Assembly: GCA_947522735.1 (NCBI GenBank)
Contig: CANNTZ010000056.1
Span: forward strand, 1 to 16,338
DNA length: 16,338 nucleotides
Direction: 5' to 3'
DNA from: an uncultured Oscillospiraceae bacterium
GTDB taxonomy: Bacteria > Bacillota > Clostridia > Oscillospirales > Ruminococcaceae
Below the pieces are notes generated by a model. The model did no database searches. It was given only the letters and a program-made list of their open reading frames with translations, and had not been told where the DNA came from. The translations under genes and the position numbers were made by a program. Positions 1-6,912 of this stretch are shown here, piece after piece (within the stretch, counting starts at the first letter, position 1; each line of letters opens with the position of its first letter).

Positions 1-126
1 CAGTTATATCTTATCGACGGCTTCATCCTCTCGCCCAACGTCACGCTCGAACAGGTAAAAACCATCGACCTTGACTTTGAAAGCTCCGATCACAATCCGG
101 TTCTGCTTGAAATCACCCTTGAATAA
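1..126 (+). CDS. Endonuclease/exonuclease/phosphatase (EEP) family protein, C-terminal 41 residues only
   Basis: An open frame enters from the left edge and stops at TAA 124-126. It ends in DLDFESSDHNPVLLEITLE. The SDHNPV block is the C-terminal catalytic motif of the EEP (DNase I-like, exonuclease III-like) fold, where Asp and His take part in metal-dependent phosphodiester or phosphomonoester cleavage. The N-terminal part lies outside the window, so substrate (DNA, phosphoinositide, nucleotide) cannot be told. The stop lies 16 bases before the cdd start, so both genes are probably on one transcript ending at the terminator at 557-598. The family call rests on this one motif and on its usual place a few residues from the C-terminus. 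Confidence 0.65.
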   Translation, partial: QLYLIDGFILSPNVTLEQVKTIDLDFESSDHNPVLLEITLE

Positions 127-142
127 CTCGCGGAGGCATGTT

Positions 143-535
143 ATGACTATCGAGCCTGCAACTAAGGCCGCTCTTGCGGCGGCTGCGCGCGACGCAATGA
201 AGCGCGCCTATGCCCCCTATTCCGGCTTTGAGGTCGGCGCGGCGCTGCTTGGGCGCTCCGGCGCGATATATACCGGCTGTAACATCGAAAACGCCTCGTT
301 TGGCGCAACAAACTGCGCCGAACGCACCGCGCTGTTCAAGGCGGTATCGGAGGGCGAGCGCAGGTTTGACGCGATAGCCATAGTCTCATCCTCCGGAAAA
401 CCGACGCCTCCCTGCGGCATCTGCCGTCAGGTGCTCGCCGAGTTTGCGCCGAATATAGCCATACTTCTCGTCTTTGACGGCGGGGTCAGCGAGACCACGC
501 TGCCCGAAATATTCGGTATGCAATTCGAGCTTTAA
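143..535 (+). CDS. cdd: Cytidine deaminase
   Basis: A 130-residue protein of the usual length for the small homotetrameric zinc cytidine deaminases, which hydrolyse cytidine and deoxycytidine to uridine and deoxyuridine in cytoplasmic pyrimidine salvage. Visible are the substrate-binding YAPYSGFEVGAAL (residues 23-35), GCNIENASFG (45-54), the catalytic NCAERTALF with zinc ligand Cys58 and proton-shuttle Glu60, and PCGICRQVL with zinc ligands Cys91 and Cys94. Three Cys ligands are typical of the Bacillus-type enzyme. ATG 143 is chosen because CGGAGG at 131-136 sits 6 bases upstream and the protein then starts where family members start; an in-frame upstream start at 71 would overlap the preceding gene. 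A terminator follows 21 bases after the stop. Family assignment is firm. Confidence 0.96.
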   Translation: MTIEPATKAALAAAARDAMKRAYAPYSGFEVGAALLGRSGAIYTGCNIENASFGATNCAERTALFKAVSEGERRFDAIAIVSSSGKPTPPCGICRQVLAEFAPNIAILLVFDGGVSETTLPEIFGMQFEL

Positions 536-556
536 ACCAAACAATTCCTGATTTTT

Positions 557-598
557 ACAGGCGCTTTTCTATTTTGACGAAAGCGTCTGTATTTTTTT
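557..598 (+). terminator. Rho-independent terminator after cdd
   Basis: ACAGGCGCTTT (557-567) pairs with AAAGCGTCTGT (580-590) over 11 bp with one G-U pair, followed by A and seven T residues (592-598). It closes the EEP-cdd transcript before the MATE promoter. Confidence 0.9.
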
Positions 599-622
599 CG
601 CCAGCTTTTTTATTTCCTACAA

Positions 623-651
623 TTGAACAATGCTAAGCTTCATATTATAAT
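623..651 (+). promoter_or_regulatory. SigmaA-type promoter for the MATE gene
   Basis: A -35 box TTGAAC (623-628) and a perfect -10 box TATAAT (646-651) are separated by exactly 17 bases. It lies just after the cdd terminator and 66 bases before the MATE start codon. Expected transcription start is near 658. Confidence 0.85.
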
Positions 652-672
652 ATATTAAGATAATATTATAAT
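644..672. promoter_or_regulatory. Perfect 10-9-10 inverted repeat over the MATE promoter (candidate operator)
   Basis: ATTATAATAT (644-653) and ATATTATAAT (663-672) are exact inverted copies separated by 9 bases. The repeat covers the -10 box and the expected transcription start, the usual position for a repressor site. AT-only composition makes chance possible, and no regulator gene is adjacent. Confidence 0.45.
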
Positions 673-716
673 GGGTCAGATTGCGGATCTGGCTTAAAAG
701 GAGACCTGTCCAATCA

Positions 717-2135
717 ATGAAACTCTGGAAAAAGCTGAATGATTTCTTCGGCGCTCAGGATATGACCGTCGGGAAACCCATGAACAATCTTCTCATCTTT
801 TCCATCCCGCTTCTGATCGGCAACTTTGCGCAGCAGCTTTACAGCACCGCCGATTCCATTATCGTCGGGCGCTATGTCGGCGACACCGCGCTGTCGGCCG
901 TCGGCGCAACGATTCCCATCGTCAACATGATCTGCGTGCTGTTCATCGCGATTGCGACCGGCGCCGGCGTCATGGTCTCGCAGTATTTCGGCGCGCGCAA
1001 ACGCGAGCAGCTCGCCGAGACCGTCGGCAACGCGATCACCCTCGTATTCCTCGCCTCGGCGATACTCATGGCTATTTTCCTCCCCGTCTCCCGTCCGCTG
1101 CTCGAATTCATCAAGACGCCCCCCGAAACGATCGACATGGCCAACCAGTACCTCATGATCTACACCTATGGCATCATCACCGTCGGACTCTACAACATCA
1201 TCTCAGGAATTCTGCGCGGCCTTGGCGACTCCTTTGTGCCGCTGCTGATACTCATCGCCTGCTGCCTGCTCAACGTCGGTCTCGATATCTGGTTTGTGGC
1301 CGGGCTTGGGATGAAGGTTGCCGGAGCCGCGATAGCGACGGTCATATCTCAGGCATTCTCCGTCATTCTGTGCGTGCTGCGCCTTGCAAGGCTCCGGGAA
1401 ACCGTGTCGGTCAGCATTCGCTGCTTCGTTCCTAAGAAAAAGGTTATCCTTGAGCTGCTCAAGCTCGGGCTTCCGGCAGGCGTCACCCAGATGATCTTCT
1501 CGTTTGCGATGATAACGGTGCAATCGCTTGCAAACAGCATGGGATATCAGGTCGTAACCTGCACCACGGCCGTCATGCGTGTCGATGGCTTTGCAATGCT
1601 GCCGAACTTCACCTTCGGCATGGCGATAACCACCTTTGTCGGGCAGAATATTGGCGCGAATCGCATGGATCGCGTCAAGCAGGGCTCGAAGGATATCGTC
1701 AAGCTTGCCTTTGCAACGTCGGTTGTGCTCGTCGCCTGCGTCGTAATCTTCGGACGTTACCTCATCGCGCTGTTCACCGAGACAAGGTCGATCATCGAGC
1801 TTGGCACGCGCCAGCTCCGCATCCTTGCCGTGGGCTATATCGCGATGTGCTTCTCGCAGGTCTATGGCGGCATCATGCGCGGCGCCGGGGACACCATGCC
1901 TACGATGTGGATCTCTCTGTTCACCGCCGTCGCCATCCGCATCCCCCTTGCATATCTGCTCGCCTATCTCACCCGCTCGCCCGAATGGCCGAACGGCAGC
2001 CCCGACGCTATATTTTTTTCTTTGATGGGCGTCTGGGTTCTCGGCGCTGTCATCACCTATCTGTGGTACCGCCGCGGAAAGTGGATCAACAAGGGGGTTG
2101 TCAAGGCGGAAGCCGCCGCAGCGCTCGCAAAATAA
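717..2135 (+). CDS. MATE family multidrug/cation antiporter
   Basis: A polytopic membrane protein of 472 residues, the normal size for 12-helix MATE (NorM/DinF-related) exporters, which expel cationic drugs or metabolites in exchange for Na+ or H+. The N-terminus has the family pattern MTVGKPMNNLLIFSIPLLIG followed by QQLYSTADSIIVGRYVG; GILRGLGDSFVPLL ends the first half, and the second bundle repeats the theme with QNIGANRMDRVKQG and GIMRGAGDTMPTM. ATG 717 has AAGGAG (698-703) upstream at a rather long 13-base spacing; an in-frame TTG at 681 lies before that site, and ATG 762 would remove the usual N-terminal lead, so 717 is preferred. The gene stands alone between its own promoter and a terminator. 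Substrate cannot be read from sequence. Confidence 0.93.
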   Translation: MKLWKKLNDFFGAQDMTVGKPMNNLLIFSIPLLIGNFAQQLYSTADSIIVGRYVGDTALSAVGATIPIVNMICVLFIAIATGAGVMVSQYFGARKREQLAETVGNAITLVFLASAILMAIFLPVSRPLLEFIKTPPETIDMANQYLMIYTYGIITVGLYNIISGILRGLGDSFVPLLILIACCLLNVGLDIWFVAGLGMKVAGAAIATVISQAFSVILCVLRLARLRETVSVSIRCFVPKKKVILELLKLGLPAGVTQMIFSFAMITVQSLANSMGYQVVTCTTAVMRVDGFAMLPNFTFGMAITTFVGQNIGANRMDRVKQGSKDIVKLAFATSVVLVACVVIFGRYLIALFTETRSIIELGTRQLRILAVGYIAMCFSQVYGGIMRGAGDTMPTMWISLFTAVAIRIPLAYLLAYLTRSPEWPNGSPDAIFFSLMGVWVLGAVITYLWYRRGKWINKGVVKAEAAAALAK

Positions 2136-2141
2136 ACGCTC

Positions 2142-2178
2142 AACGCTCCGTCGTGATTTTACGTCGGAGCGTTTTATT
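2142..2178 (+). terminator. Rho-independent terminator after the MATE gene
   Basis: AACGCTCCG (2142-2150) pairs perfectly with CGGAGCGTT (2165-2173); three more inner pairs follow a T-T mismatch, leaving a 6-base loop. The run TTTTATT follows directly. Confidence 0.85.
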
Positions 2179-2185
2179 CTCGCTG

Positions 2186-2214
2186 TTGACATCATGGCGA
2201 AAAAATTGTATAAT
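2186..2214 (+). promoter_or_regulatory. Consensus sigmaA promoter for the PAP2 gene
   Basis: TTGACA (2186-2191), 17 bases, TATAAT (2209-2214): an exact match to the vegetative consensus in both boxes and spacing, 39 bases before the PAP2 start codon. Confidence 0.93.
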
Positions 2215-2253
2215 CTGTTTATCCGATAACCAAATCAAATTGGGGGCTGTACA

Positions 2254-3081
2254 ATGGAATTGGAAATCCTGCGCGCCATACAGAGCATCCACTGCGGATT
2301 TCTCGATGTGTTTTTTCAGGCGATAACCATCATGGCGGAGCAATATGTCATGATTCTCGCGCTGCTTGCAGTCTACTGGCTCTATGACAAGGAGCTTGGC
2401 GAATATGTCGCCTATTCGCTCATGACCGCGATGGCCTTCACCAACGGCGTCAAAAACATCTTCAAGCTTCCGCGCCCGATCGGCGAGGAGGGCATCCGCA
2501 CGCTGCACGCCAAAACTGCGACCGGCTATTCCTTTCCGAGCGGCCACTCGCAGATATCCTCGTCGCTGGCGTGGTCGTTTGCCGCGTGGCTGAAAAAGCG
2601 CTGGATTCGCATCGCCGCCATAGTCTTTACGCTGCTCGTCGCGTTTTCAAGGCTTTATCTCGGTGTGCACTATCCAAAGGACGTTCTCGTCGGCCTCATC
2701 CTCGGCGTCGGCTTCTCCTATCTTTGCCTGTGGCTCTATAAAAAAATCAAGAACCGCGTCGCGCTCTATTTTGTGACCTCCGCCGTGATGCTTGTCTTTT
2801 TTCTCTTTGAACCAAGCAAGGATTTCATCAAATCCTGCGGCCTGCTTCTCGGCTTTGCCGTTGCGATGCTCATCGACCACAAATTCCTGCGCTACGATAT
2901 CAAGGTGCGCTTCCCCATCCGCCTGCTGCGCCTCGCGCTCGGACTTGTCGCCGCCGGCATCGTCTATCTCCCGATGAAGCTGCTGCTTCCGGATATGCTT
3001 GTCTTCGCGTTCCTGCGCTATTTCACCCTGAGCGTCATGGTTCTCGGCGTCTATCCGATTACCTTCAGATGGATAAAATAA
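2254..3081 (+). CDS. PAP2-family membrane phosphatase
   Basis: A 275-residue integral membrane protein with all three PAP2 signature motifs: KNIFKLPRP (Lys67-Pro75, KX6RP), PSGH (95-98) and SRLYLGVHYPKD (Ser132-Asp143, SRX5HX3D). His98 acts as acid/base, His139 as nucleophile and Asp143 supports it in this family, which dephosphorylates lipid phosphates such as undecaprenyl pyrophosphate, phosphatidate or phosphatidylglycerophosphate at the outer membrane face. After the catalytic core (about 30-165) there is an additional C-terminal set of hydrophobic segments (about 170-270), longer than in minimal PAP2 enzymes. The start at 2254 has only a run of G (2242-2246) as ribosome binding site. A consensus promoter lies upstream, so strong expression is expected. 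The lipid substrate is not evident. Confidence 0.93.
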   Translation: MELEILRAIQSIHCGFLDVFFQAITIMAEQYVMILALLAVYWLYDKELGEYVAYSLMTAMAFTNGVKNIFKLPRPIGEEGIRTLHAKTATGYSFPSGHSQISSSLAWSFAAWLKKRWIRIAAIVFTLLVAFSRLYLGVHYPKDVLVGLILGVGFSYLCLWLYKKIKNRVALYFVTSAVMLVFFLFEPSKDFIKSCGLLLGFAVAMLIDHKFLRYDIKVRFPIRLLRLALGLVAAGIVYLPMKLLLPDMLVFAFLRYFTLSVMVLGVYPITFRWIK

Positions 3082-3093
3082 TCATTATATCAC

Positions 3094-3126
3094 AAGCGGC
3101 GCGAGAAAATGTTTGTCGCGCCGTTT
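3094..3126 (+). terminator. GC-rich hairpin between PAP2 and gmhA (weak terminator or attenuator)
   Basis: CGGCGCGA (3097-3104) pairs exactly with TCGCGCCG (3116-3123); flanking AAG/TTT extend the stem to 11 bp with one G-U pair. Only three T residues follow, so termination may be partial and gmhA could be reached by read-through. No convincing separate promoter for gmhA was found. Confidence 0.5.
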
Positions 3127-3162
3127 GGTATGATGAACAGAATTTTTCAAGGAGCTTTCACT

Positions 3163-3795
3163 ATGATTGATGTTATAAACGAATTGTTTCTCCGCTTTTC
3201 TGAGCTCGAACCATGCCGTGCCGCCATCTTCGCCGCGGCGGACGCGTTGGAGAGGTGTTTTCGCTCCGGCGGCAAGCTGCTGCTCTGCGGCAACGGCGGA
3301 AGCTGCTCCGACGCGCAGCACATAGTCGGTGAGTTGATGAAGGGCTTTCTCTCCACACGACCGCTCTCCGATGAGACGAAAGCCGCCATGCGCGAAAAGT
3401 GTCCCGATATCGACGAGCGACTGCTCGAGCGGCTGCAAAACGGCCTGCCTGCGCTGGCGCTCTCCGACGCCTCCGCGCTGCTCACCGCTTTCGCTAACGA
3501 CGTCGAGGCCGCTTACATCTATGCACAACAGGTGCTCGCGCTCGGTCAGCCCGGCGATGTGTTGATCGGCATTTCCACCTCCGGCAATGCCGCCAACGTC
3601 AATTATGCCGCCCAGACCGCCCGCGCTCTTGGCATGACCGTAATCGGACTCACCGGAAAAACCGGCGGCAGGCTTGCAAAGAGCTCCGACATCGCCATCA
3701 TTGCGCCCTCGGACGAGACCTACCGCATCCAGGAATACCACCTGCCAATCTACCACGCATTGTGCGCCGAGCTTGAGCGCCGCATTTTTGGCTGA
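3163..3795 (+). CDS. gmhA: SIS-domain sugar phosphate isomerase, GmhA (sedoheptulose-7-phosphate isomerase) type
   Basis: A 210-residue single SIS-domain protein. It has the GmhA pattern: CGNGGSCSDAQHIVGEL (42-58) with the sugar-phosphate loop and candidate catalytic Glu57, STSGN (138-142), LTGKTGGRLA (163-172) and RIQEYHLPIYH (188-198), where His193 aligns with the catalytic His of E. coli GmhA. GmhA converts sedoheptulose 7-phosphate to glycero-manno-heptose 7-phosphate in the cytoplasm, the first step to ADP/GDP-heptose. About 25 residues (roughly 68-93, acidic and helical) are extra relative to E. coli GmhA. ATG 3163 is supported by AAGGAG at 3149-3154, 8 bases upstream. No heptose kinase or nucleotidyltransferase lies beside it, and a related sugar phosphate substrate is possible. 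The GH3 lipoprotein gene begins 4 bases after its stop. Confidence 0.78.
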   Translation: MIDVINELFLRFSELEPCRAAIFAAADALERCFRSGGKLLLCGNGGSCSDAQHIVGELMKGFLSTRPLSDETKAAMREKCPDIDERLLERLQNGLPALALSDASALLTAFANDVEAAYIYAQQVLALGQPGDVLIGISTSGNAANVNYAAQTARALGMTVIGLTGKTGGRLAKSSDIAIIAPSDETYRIQEYHLPIYHALCAELERRIFG

Positions 3796-3799
3796 AGCT

Positions 3800-5047
3800 A
3801 TGAGAAGATGCTTTAGGCTTTACGCGCTGCTGCTGGCGCTGGCGCTTGCCCTGCTTCCCGCATGTAAGTCGGACATTCCCGACGAATCCTCTCTTTCCGA
3901 GGGAGATGCCAGCTTTTCGGGACTTTCCGCAGAATCGACGCACGAATCTATATCGGAGCCGGCTGTGCCGGAGTCCTCGGTTGCGGTGCAGCCCTCCGAA
4001 GCTCCGGATGAACAGCCCGGAGCGCAGCCCGACAAACACGACTATATCGACAGCATTATCTCCGGGATGACGCTTGAAGAAAAGGTGGGACAGCTTTTTC
4101 TGATACGATGCCCCGAAATTGGCGCAGTGGAGGCCGTCGCCCAATATCATCCCGGCGGATACGTTCTTTTCGCACGCGATTTCAAAAATCAAACCAGACA
4201 GAGCGCCGCTGACAATATATCAGGCTATCAAGCGCAATCAAAGCTGCCGTTGCTCATCGCCGTGGACGAGGAGGGCGGCACCGTCAATCGCGTCAGCCTT
4301 TTCAAGAATTTCCGCGCGGTGCCGTTCTGGTCGCCGTCCGCACTTTACGATGAAGGCGGCTTTAAGCTTGTCGAGAGCGACGCGAAGGAAAAGGCGGAGC
4401 TGCTCTCGTCGCTCGGCATCAATGTCAACCTGGCTCCCGTCTGCGACCTCTCGCACAAGGGCAGCTACATGTTTGACCGCTCCTTCAGCCCGGACGCGCA
4501 GCTCACCTCGGAATTTGTCGCGCGCGTCGTGACCGTTTCACAGCAGAACGGCGTCGGCGCGGTGCTCAAGCATTTTCCCGGCTACGGCGACAACGCGAAC
4601 ACCCACACCGGTATCGTCGTTGACAACCGCTCGCTCGACGAGCTTATCTCCAACGATTTTCTTCCCTTTCAGGCCGGGGTATCCGCCGGGGCGGGCGCCA
4701 TTCTCGTCTCCCACAACATCATTAGCGACGTCGATCCCGATTCTCCTGCCTCGCTCTCCTCGGCGATGCACGAGCTTCTCCGCGAAAAGCTCGGCTTTGA
4801 CGGCGTTATCATCACCGACGACCTCTCAATGGACGCCGTCGCCGAATACACCGGCGGCGATATCTCTCACGCGGCGGTCGCGGCGGTGCTTGCGGGCAAC
4901 GATATGCTCTGCTGCACCGATTACGAGCTGCAATATCCCGCACTGCTCGCCGCCGTCAACAGCGGCGATATAACCGTTGAACGGATAGATCGCTCTGTCC
5001 GCCGGATTCTGCTCTGGAAGGGCAAGCTTGGCCTGATGCCACAATAA
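3800..5047 (+). CDS. GH3 beta-N-acetylhexosaminidase-like lipoprotein (NagZ type)
   Basis: A 415-residue secreted lipoprotein. Residues 1-22 form a signal peptide (MRRCFR, then a Leu/Ala core, lipobox LPAC with Cys22 as lipid anchor); residues 23-80 are a Ser/Glu/Pro-rich linker; the rest is a GH3 barrel. KHFPGYG (257-263) with His258, the catalytic-loop His269 in NTHTGIV, EEGG (157-160) and ITDDLSMDA (338-346) with nucleophile Asp340 or Asp341 match NagZ-type enzymes, which release N-acetylglucosamine from muropeptides or chitobiose-like substrates outside the membrane in Gram-positives. ATG 3800 follows the gmhA stop by 4 bases with no clear ribosome binding site, suggesting translational coupling; an earlier in-frame start would overlap gmhA and bury the signal peptide. 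The terminator at 5089-5134 closes the unit. Exact substrate is inferred. Confidence 0.9.
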   Translation: MRRCFRLYALLLALALALLPACKSDIPDESSLSEGDASFSGLSAESTHESISEPAVPESSVAVQPSEAPDEQPGAQPDKHDYIDSIISGMTLEEKVGQLFLIRCPEIGAVEAVAQYHPGGYVLFARDFKNQTRQSAADNISGYQAQSKLPLLIAVDEEGGTVNRVSLFKNFRAVPFWSPSALYDEGGFKLVESDAKEKAELLSSLGINVNLAPVCDLSHKGSYMFDRSFSPDAQLTSEFVARVVTVSQQNGVGAVLKHFPGYGDNANTHTGIVVDNRSLDELISNDFLPFQAGVSAGAGAILVSHNIISDVDPDSPASLSSAMHELLREKLGFDGVIITDDLSMDAVAEYTGGDISHAAVAAVLAGNDMLCCTDYELQYPALLAAVNSGDITVERIDRSVRRILLWKGKLGLMPQ

Positions 5048-5088
5048 TGCTCTCCTTGCTGTTTTCCGGAGAATATCCGGTGATAAAC

Positions 5089-5134
5089 AAATCTGCGGCG
5101 CAGGGATATCCTCCTCCCTGCGCCGCAGATTTTT
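5089..5134. terminator. Bidirectional terminator between convergent GH3 and GH35 genes
   Basis: An 18-bp perfect stem pairs 5089-5106 with 5115-5132 (core CTGCGGCGCAGGGA / TCCCTGCGCCGCAG) around the 8-base loop TATCCTCC. TTTTT (5130-5134) follows on the + strand and an A-rich stretch (5085-5090) serves as the U-tract for the - strand. A smaller hairpin CCGGA/TCCGG at 5066-5080 precedes it without a T-run. The 91-base gap holds nothing else. Confidence 0.92.
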
Positions 5135-5138
5135 ATAT

Positions 5139-6896
5139 TCAGCCGAGATCCGGCTCCGCAAAGAACTCGACGATCGGATCGCCGTAGCCGTCCGATTCAA
5201 AGACGACAAGCTCGTTTTTGCCCTCGTGCAGCACCGGTGCCGGAACATACAGCGTCCGCTGCGGGCCCTTGTCGTTCCAATAGCGGCCAAGATTGAAGCC
5301 GTTGATTTTGACAAAACCCTTGTGGAAGCCGTCGAGCCGGATAAAGGTGTCGGCAGGTCTGCCGGAGATGTCAAGGTAGCCTCTTAGGAACGCCGCCCTG
5401 CCGTCGCAGGCCGTGTCACGCTCGTAGCGCAGCCCGGAGAGATCCTCCATCCGCAGACAGTAGGCGTCCCACCCAAAGTGGAACTTCTGCCCGAAGCGAA
5501 TACCGCCGAGTATTCCCTTGCGGTCGAACAGTCGTGTGCCGTAGTTGATGCGTCCGCAATTCTCGACAAGCAGCTCAAGCTTCACTTGCTCCCCCTTGCC
5601 AAGCTTTATCATGATGTCGTCGCGCCGCCCGGTTCGCTCGCGTATACCGGCAAATTCGCCGTTGATATAGATGTTTGCGCGGTCGTGGACGTGGCCCAGC
5701 TCCAGCGGAAGCTCCTCGGATGGCCCTTCGGCGATTGAGGAATAGAGGACATAGCCGAAATCCTGACCCAGCTCCTCCATGCACATCGGCGCCGGGGTGT
5801 GCACCGGCTTTGCAAGATTATCAAGATTTTTGAGCAGCGGCGCTTTCTCAGTCAGCACAACCCGTCCGTAAGCCGCCTTGGGCGTGTCGGCTATCCCCGC
5901 GAGCGACGGCTTTTCACCGGTGAACTCGGTGATGATATTGCGCACACGGTAGTAGGTCGGCGTCAGGTCGCCCGCCTCGGAGAGCGGTGCGCAGTAGTCG
6001 TAGCTTGTCACCGTCGGCAGATATTCGCCCTCGTGGTTCGCGCCGTTGGTGAAGCCGAAGTTGGTGCCGCCATGGAACATGTAGAAGTTGAAGGACGCTC
6101 CCATATCCAGCATTCTTTTCATCGTTGCGGCCGTGTCGTCCGCACCACGGACATGATGCGGCTCGCTCCAATGATCAAACCAGCCGCACCAGAACTCGCC
6201 GCACATCGACGGCTGATCCGGACGGAAATCACTGAGCAGTCCAAACGCCTCCTCCGGCTTGCTGCCAAAGTTTGCGACCGAAAGATACTCCGGCAGAGTG
6301 CCACCGCTGAGCATCCAGTAGCTCGGACCGTCCGATGTGAACAGCAGGCAGTCGATACCGCATTCACGGTATATATCCGCAACGGCGCGCAGGTATTCCT
6401 TGTCGTCGCCATAGGAGCCGTATTCGTTCTCGATCTGCACCATGATAACGCCGCCGCCGTTGGTACACAGGTGCGGACGGATGCGGCTAAGCAGCTCACG
6501 GTAGTAGGGCTTGACCTTTGCGAGATACTGCGGATCGTTGCAGCGGAGCTGCATGTCGGGATAGCGCAGCAGCCATGACGGCAGCCCGCCGAAATCAAAT
6601 TCGGAGCAGATATACGGCCCCGGGCGCACAATGACGTTCAGCCCAAGCTTTTCGGCGAGCTCAATGTATTTAACAATGTCAAGATTGCCGGAAAAGTCAA
6701 ATTCACCCTCACGGCGCTCATGCAGGTTCCACGGGGTGTAGGTCTCCAGCGTGTTGAAGCCGCATGCCTTGAGCTTTTTCAGCCTGTCCTCCCAATATTC
6801 CGGGACTATGCGCCAATAGTGCATCGCGCCGGAGATAATGCGGTACGGCTTGCCGTCCATTGTGAAATCCTTACCTTTATAGGAAAAAAAACTCAT
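5139..6896 (-). CDS. GH35 beta-galactosidase
   Basis: A 585-residue protein without signal peptide, matching GH35 enzymes such as pneumococcal BgaC in length and layout. The catalytic barrel (about 1-320) shows SGAMHYWRIVPEYWEDRLKK, ETYTPWNLHE, RPGPYICSEFDFGGLPSWLL, acid/base Glu158 in QIENEYGSYG, nucleophile Glu234 in CGEFWCGWFDHW, and MFHGGTNFGFTNGA. The C-terminal half holds jelly-roll modules, with INGEFAG and the family-typical INGFNLGRYW and GPQRTLYVPAPVL. GH35 enzymes release terminal beta-galactose, often beta-1,3-linked, from glycans; with no export signal it likely acts in the cytoplasm on imported oligosaccharides. The start has AAGGAG (6905-6910) 8 bases upstream. It sits 16 bases after the HD gene and is the last gene of the leftward series; no sugar transporter is nearby. 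Confidence 0.95.
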   Translation of the reverse strand: MSFFSYKGKDFTMDGKPYRIISGAMHYWRIVPEYWEDRLKKLKACGFNTLETYTPWNLHERREGEFDFSGNLDIVKYIELAEKLGLNVIVRPGPYICSEFDFGGLPSWLLRYPDMQLRCNDPQYLAKVKPYYRELLSRIRPHLCTNGGGVIMVQIENEYGSYGDDKEYLRAVADIYRECGIDCLLFTSDGPSYWMLSGGTLPEYLSVANFGSKPEEAFGLLSDFRPDQPSMCGEFWCGWFDHWSEPHHVRGADDTAATMKRMLDMGASFNFYMFHGGTNFGFTNGANHEGEYLPTVTSYDYCAPLSEAGDLTPTYYRVRNIITEFTGEKPSLAGIADTPKAAYGRVVLTEKAPLLKNLDNLAKPVHTPAPMCMEELGQDFGYVLYSSIAEGPSEELPLELGHVHDRANIYINGEFAGIRERTGRRDDIMIKLGKGEQVKLELLVENCGRINYGTRLFDRKGILGGIRFGQKFHFGWDAYCLRMEDLSGLRYERDTACDGRAAFLRGYLDISGRPADTFIRLDGFHKGFVKINGFNLGRYWNDKGPQRTLYVPAPVLHEGKNELVVFESDGYGDPIVEFFAEPDLG

Positions 6897-6912
6897 TTTT
6901 TCCTCTCCTTTT

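Noticed and set aside
1203..2195. Long - strand open frame (330 codons) opposite the MATE gene
   Set aside because: Highly charged, low-complexity product covering an intact transporter gene and running over its terminator; no ribosome binding site support.
3109..3162. Upstream start for gmhA adding 18 residues
   Set aside because: The AAGGAG at 3149-3154 is placed for ATG 3163, and the added residues would be encoded by the hairpin region; GmhA proteins do not have such an extension.
5066..5080. Small hairpin CCGGA/TCCGG as a separate terminator for the GH3 gene
   Set aside because: Only 5 bp and no T-run follows; the strong stem at 5089-5132 accounts for termination.
5799..6578. + strand open frame (259 codons) opposite the GH35 gene
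   Set aside because: Mirrors conserved GH35 coding sequence in another frame and has no family features.
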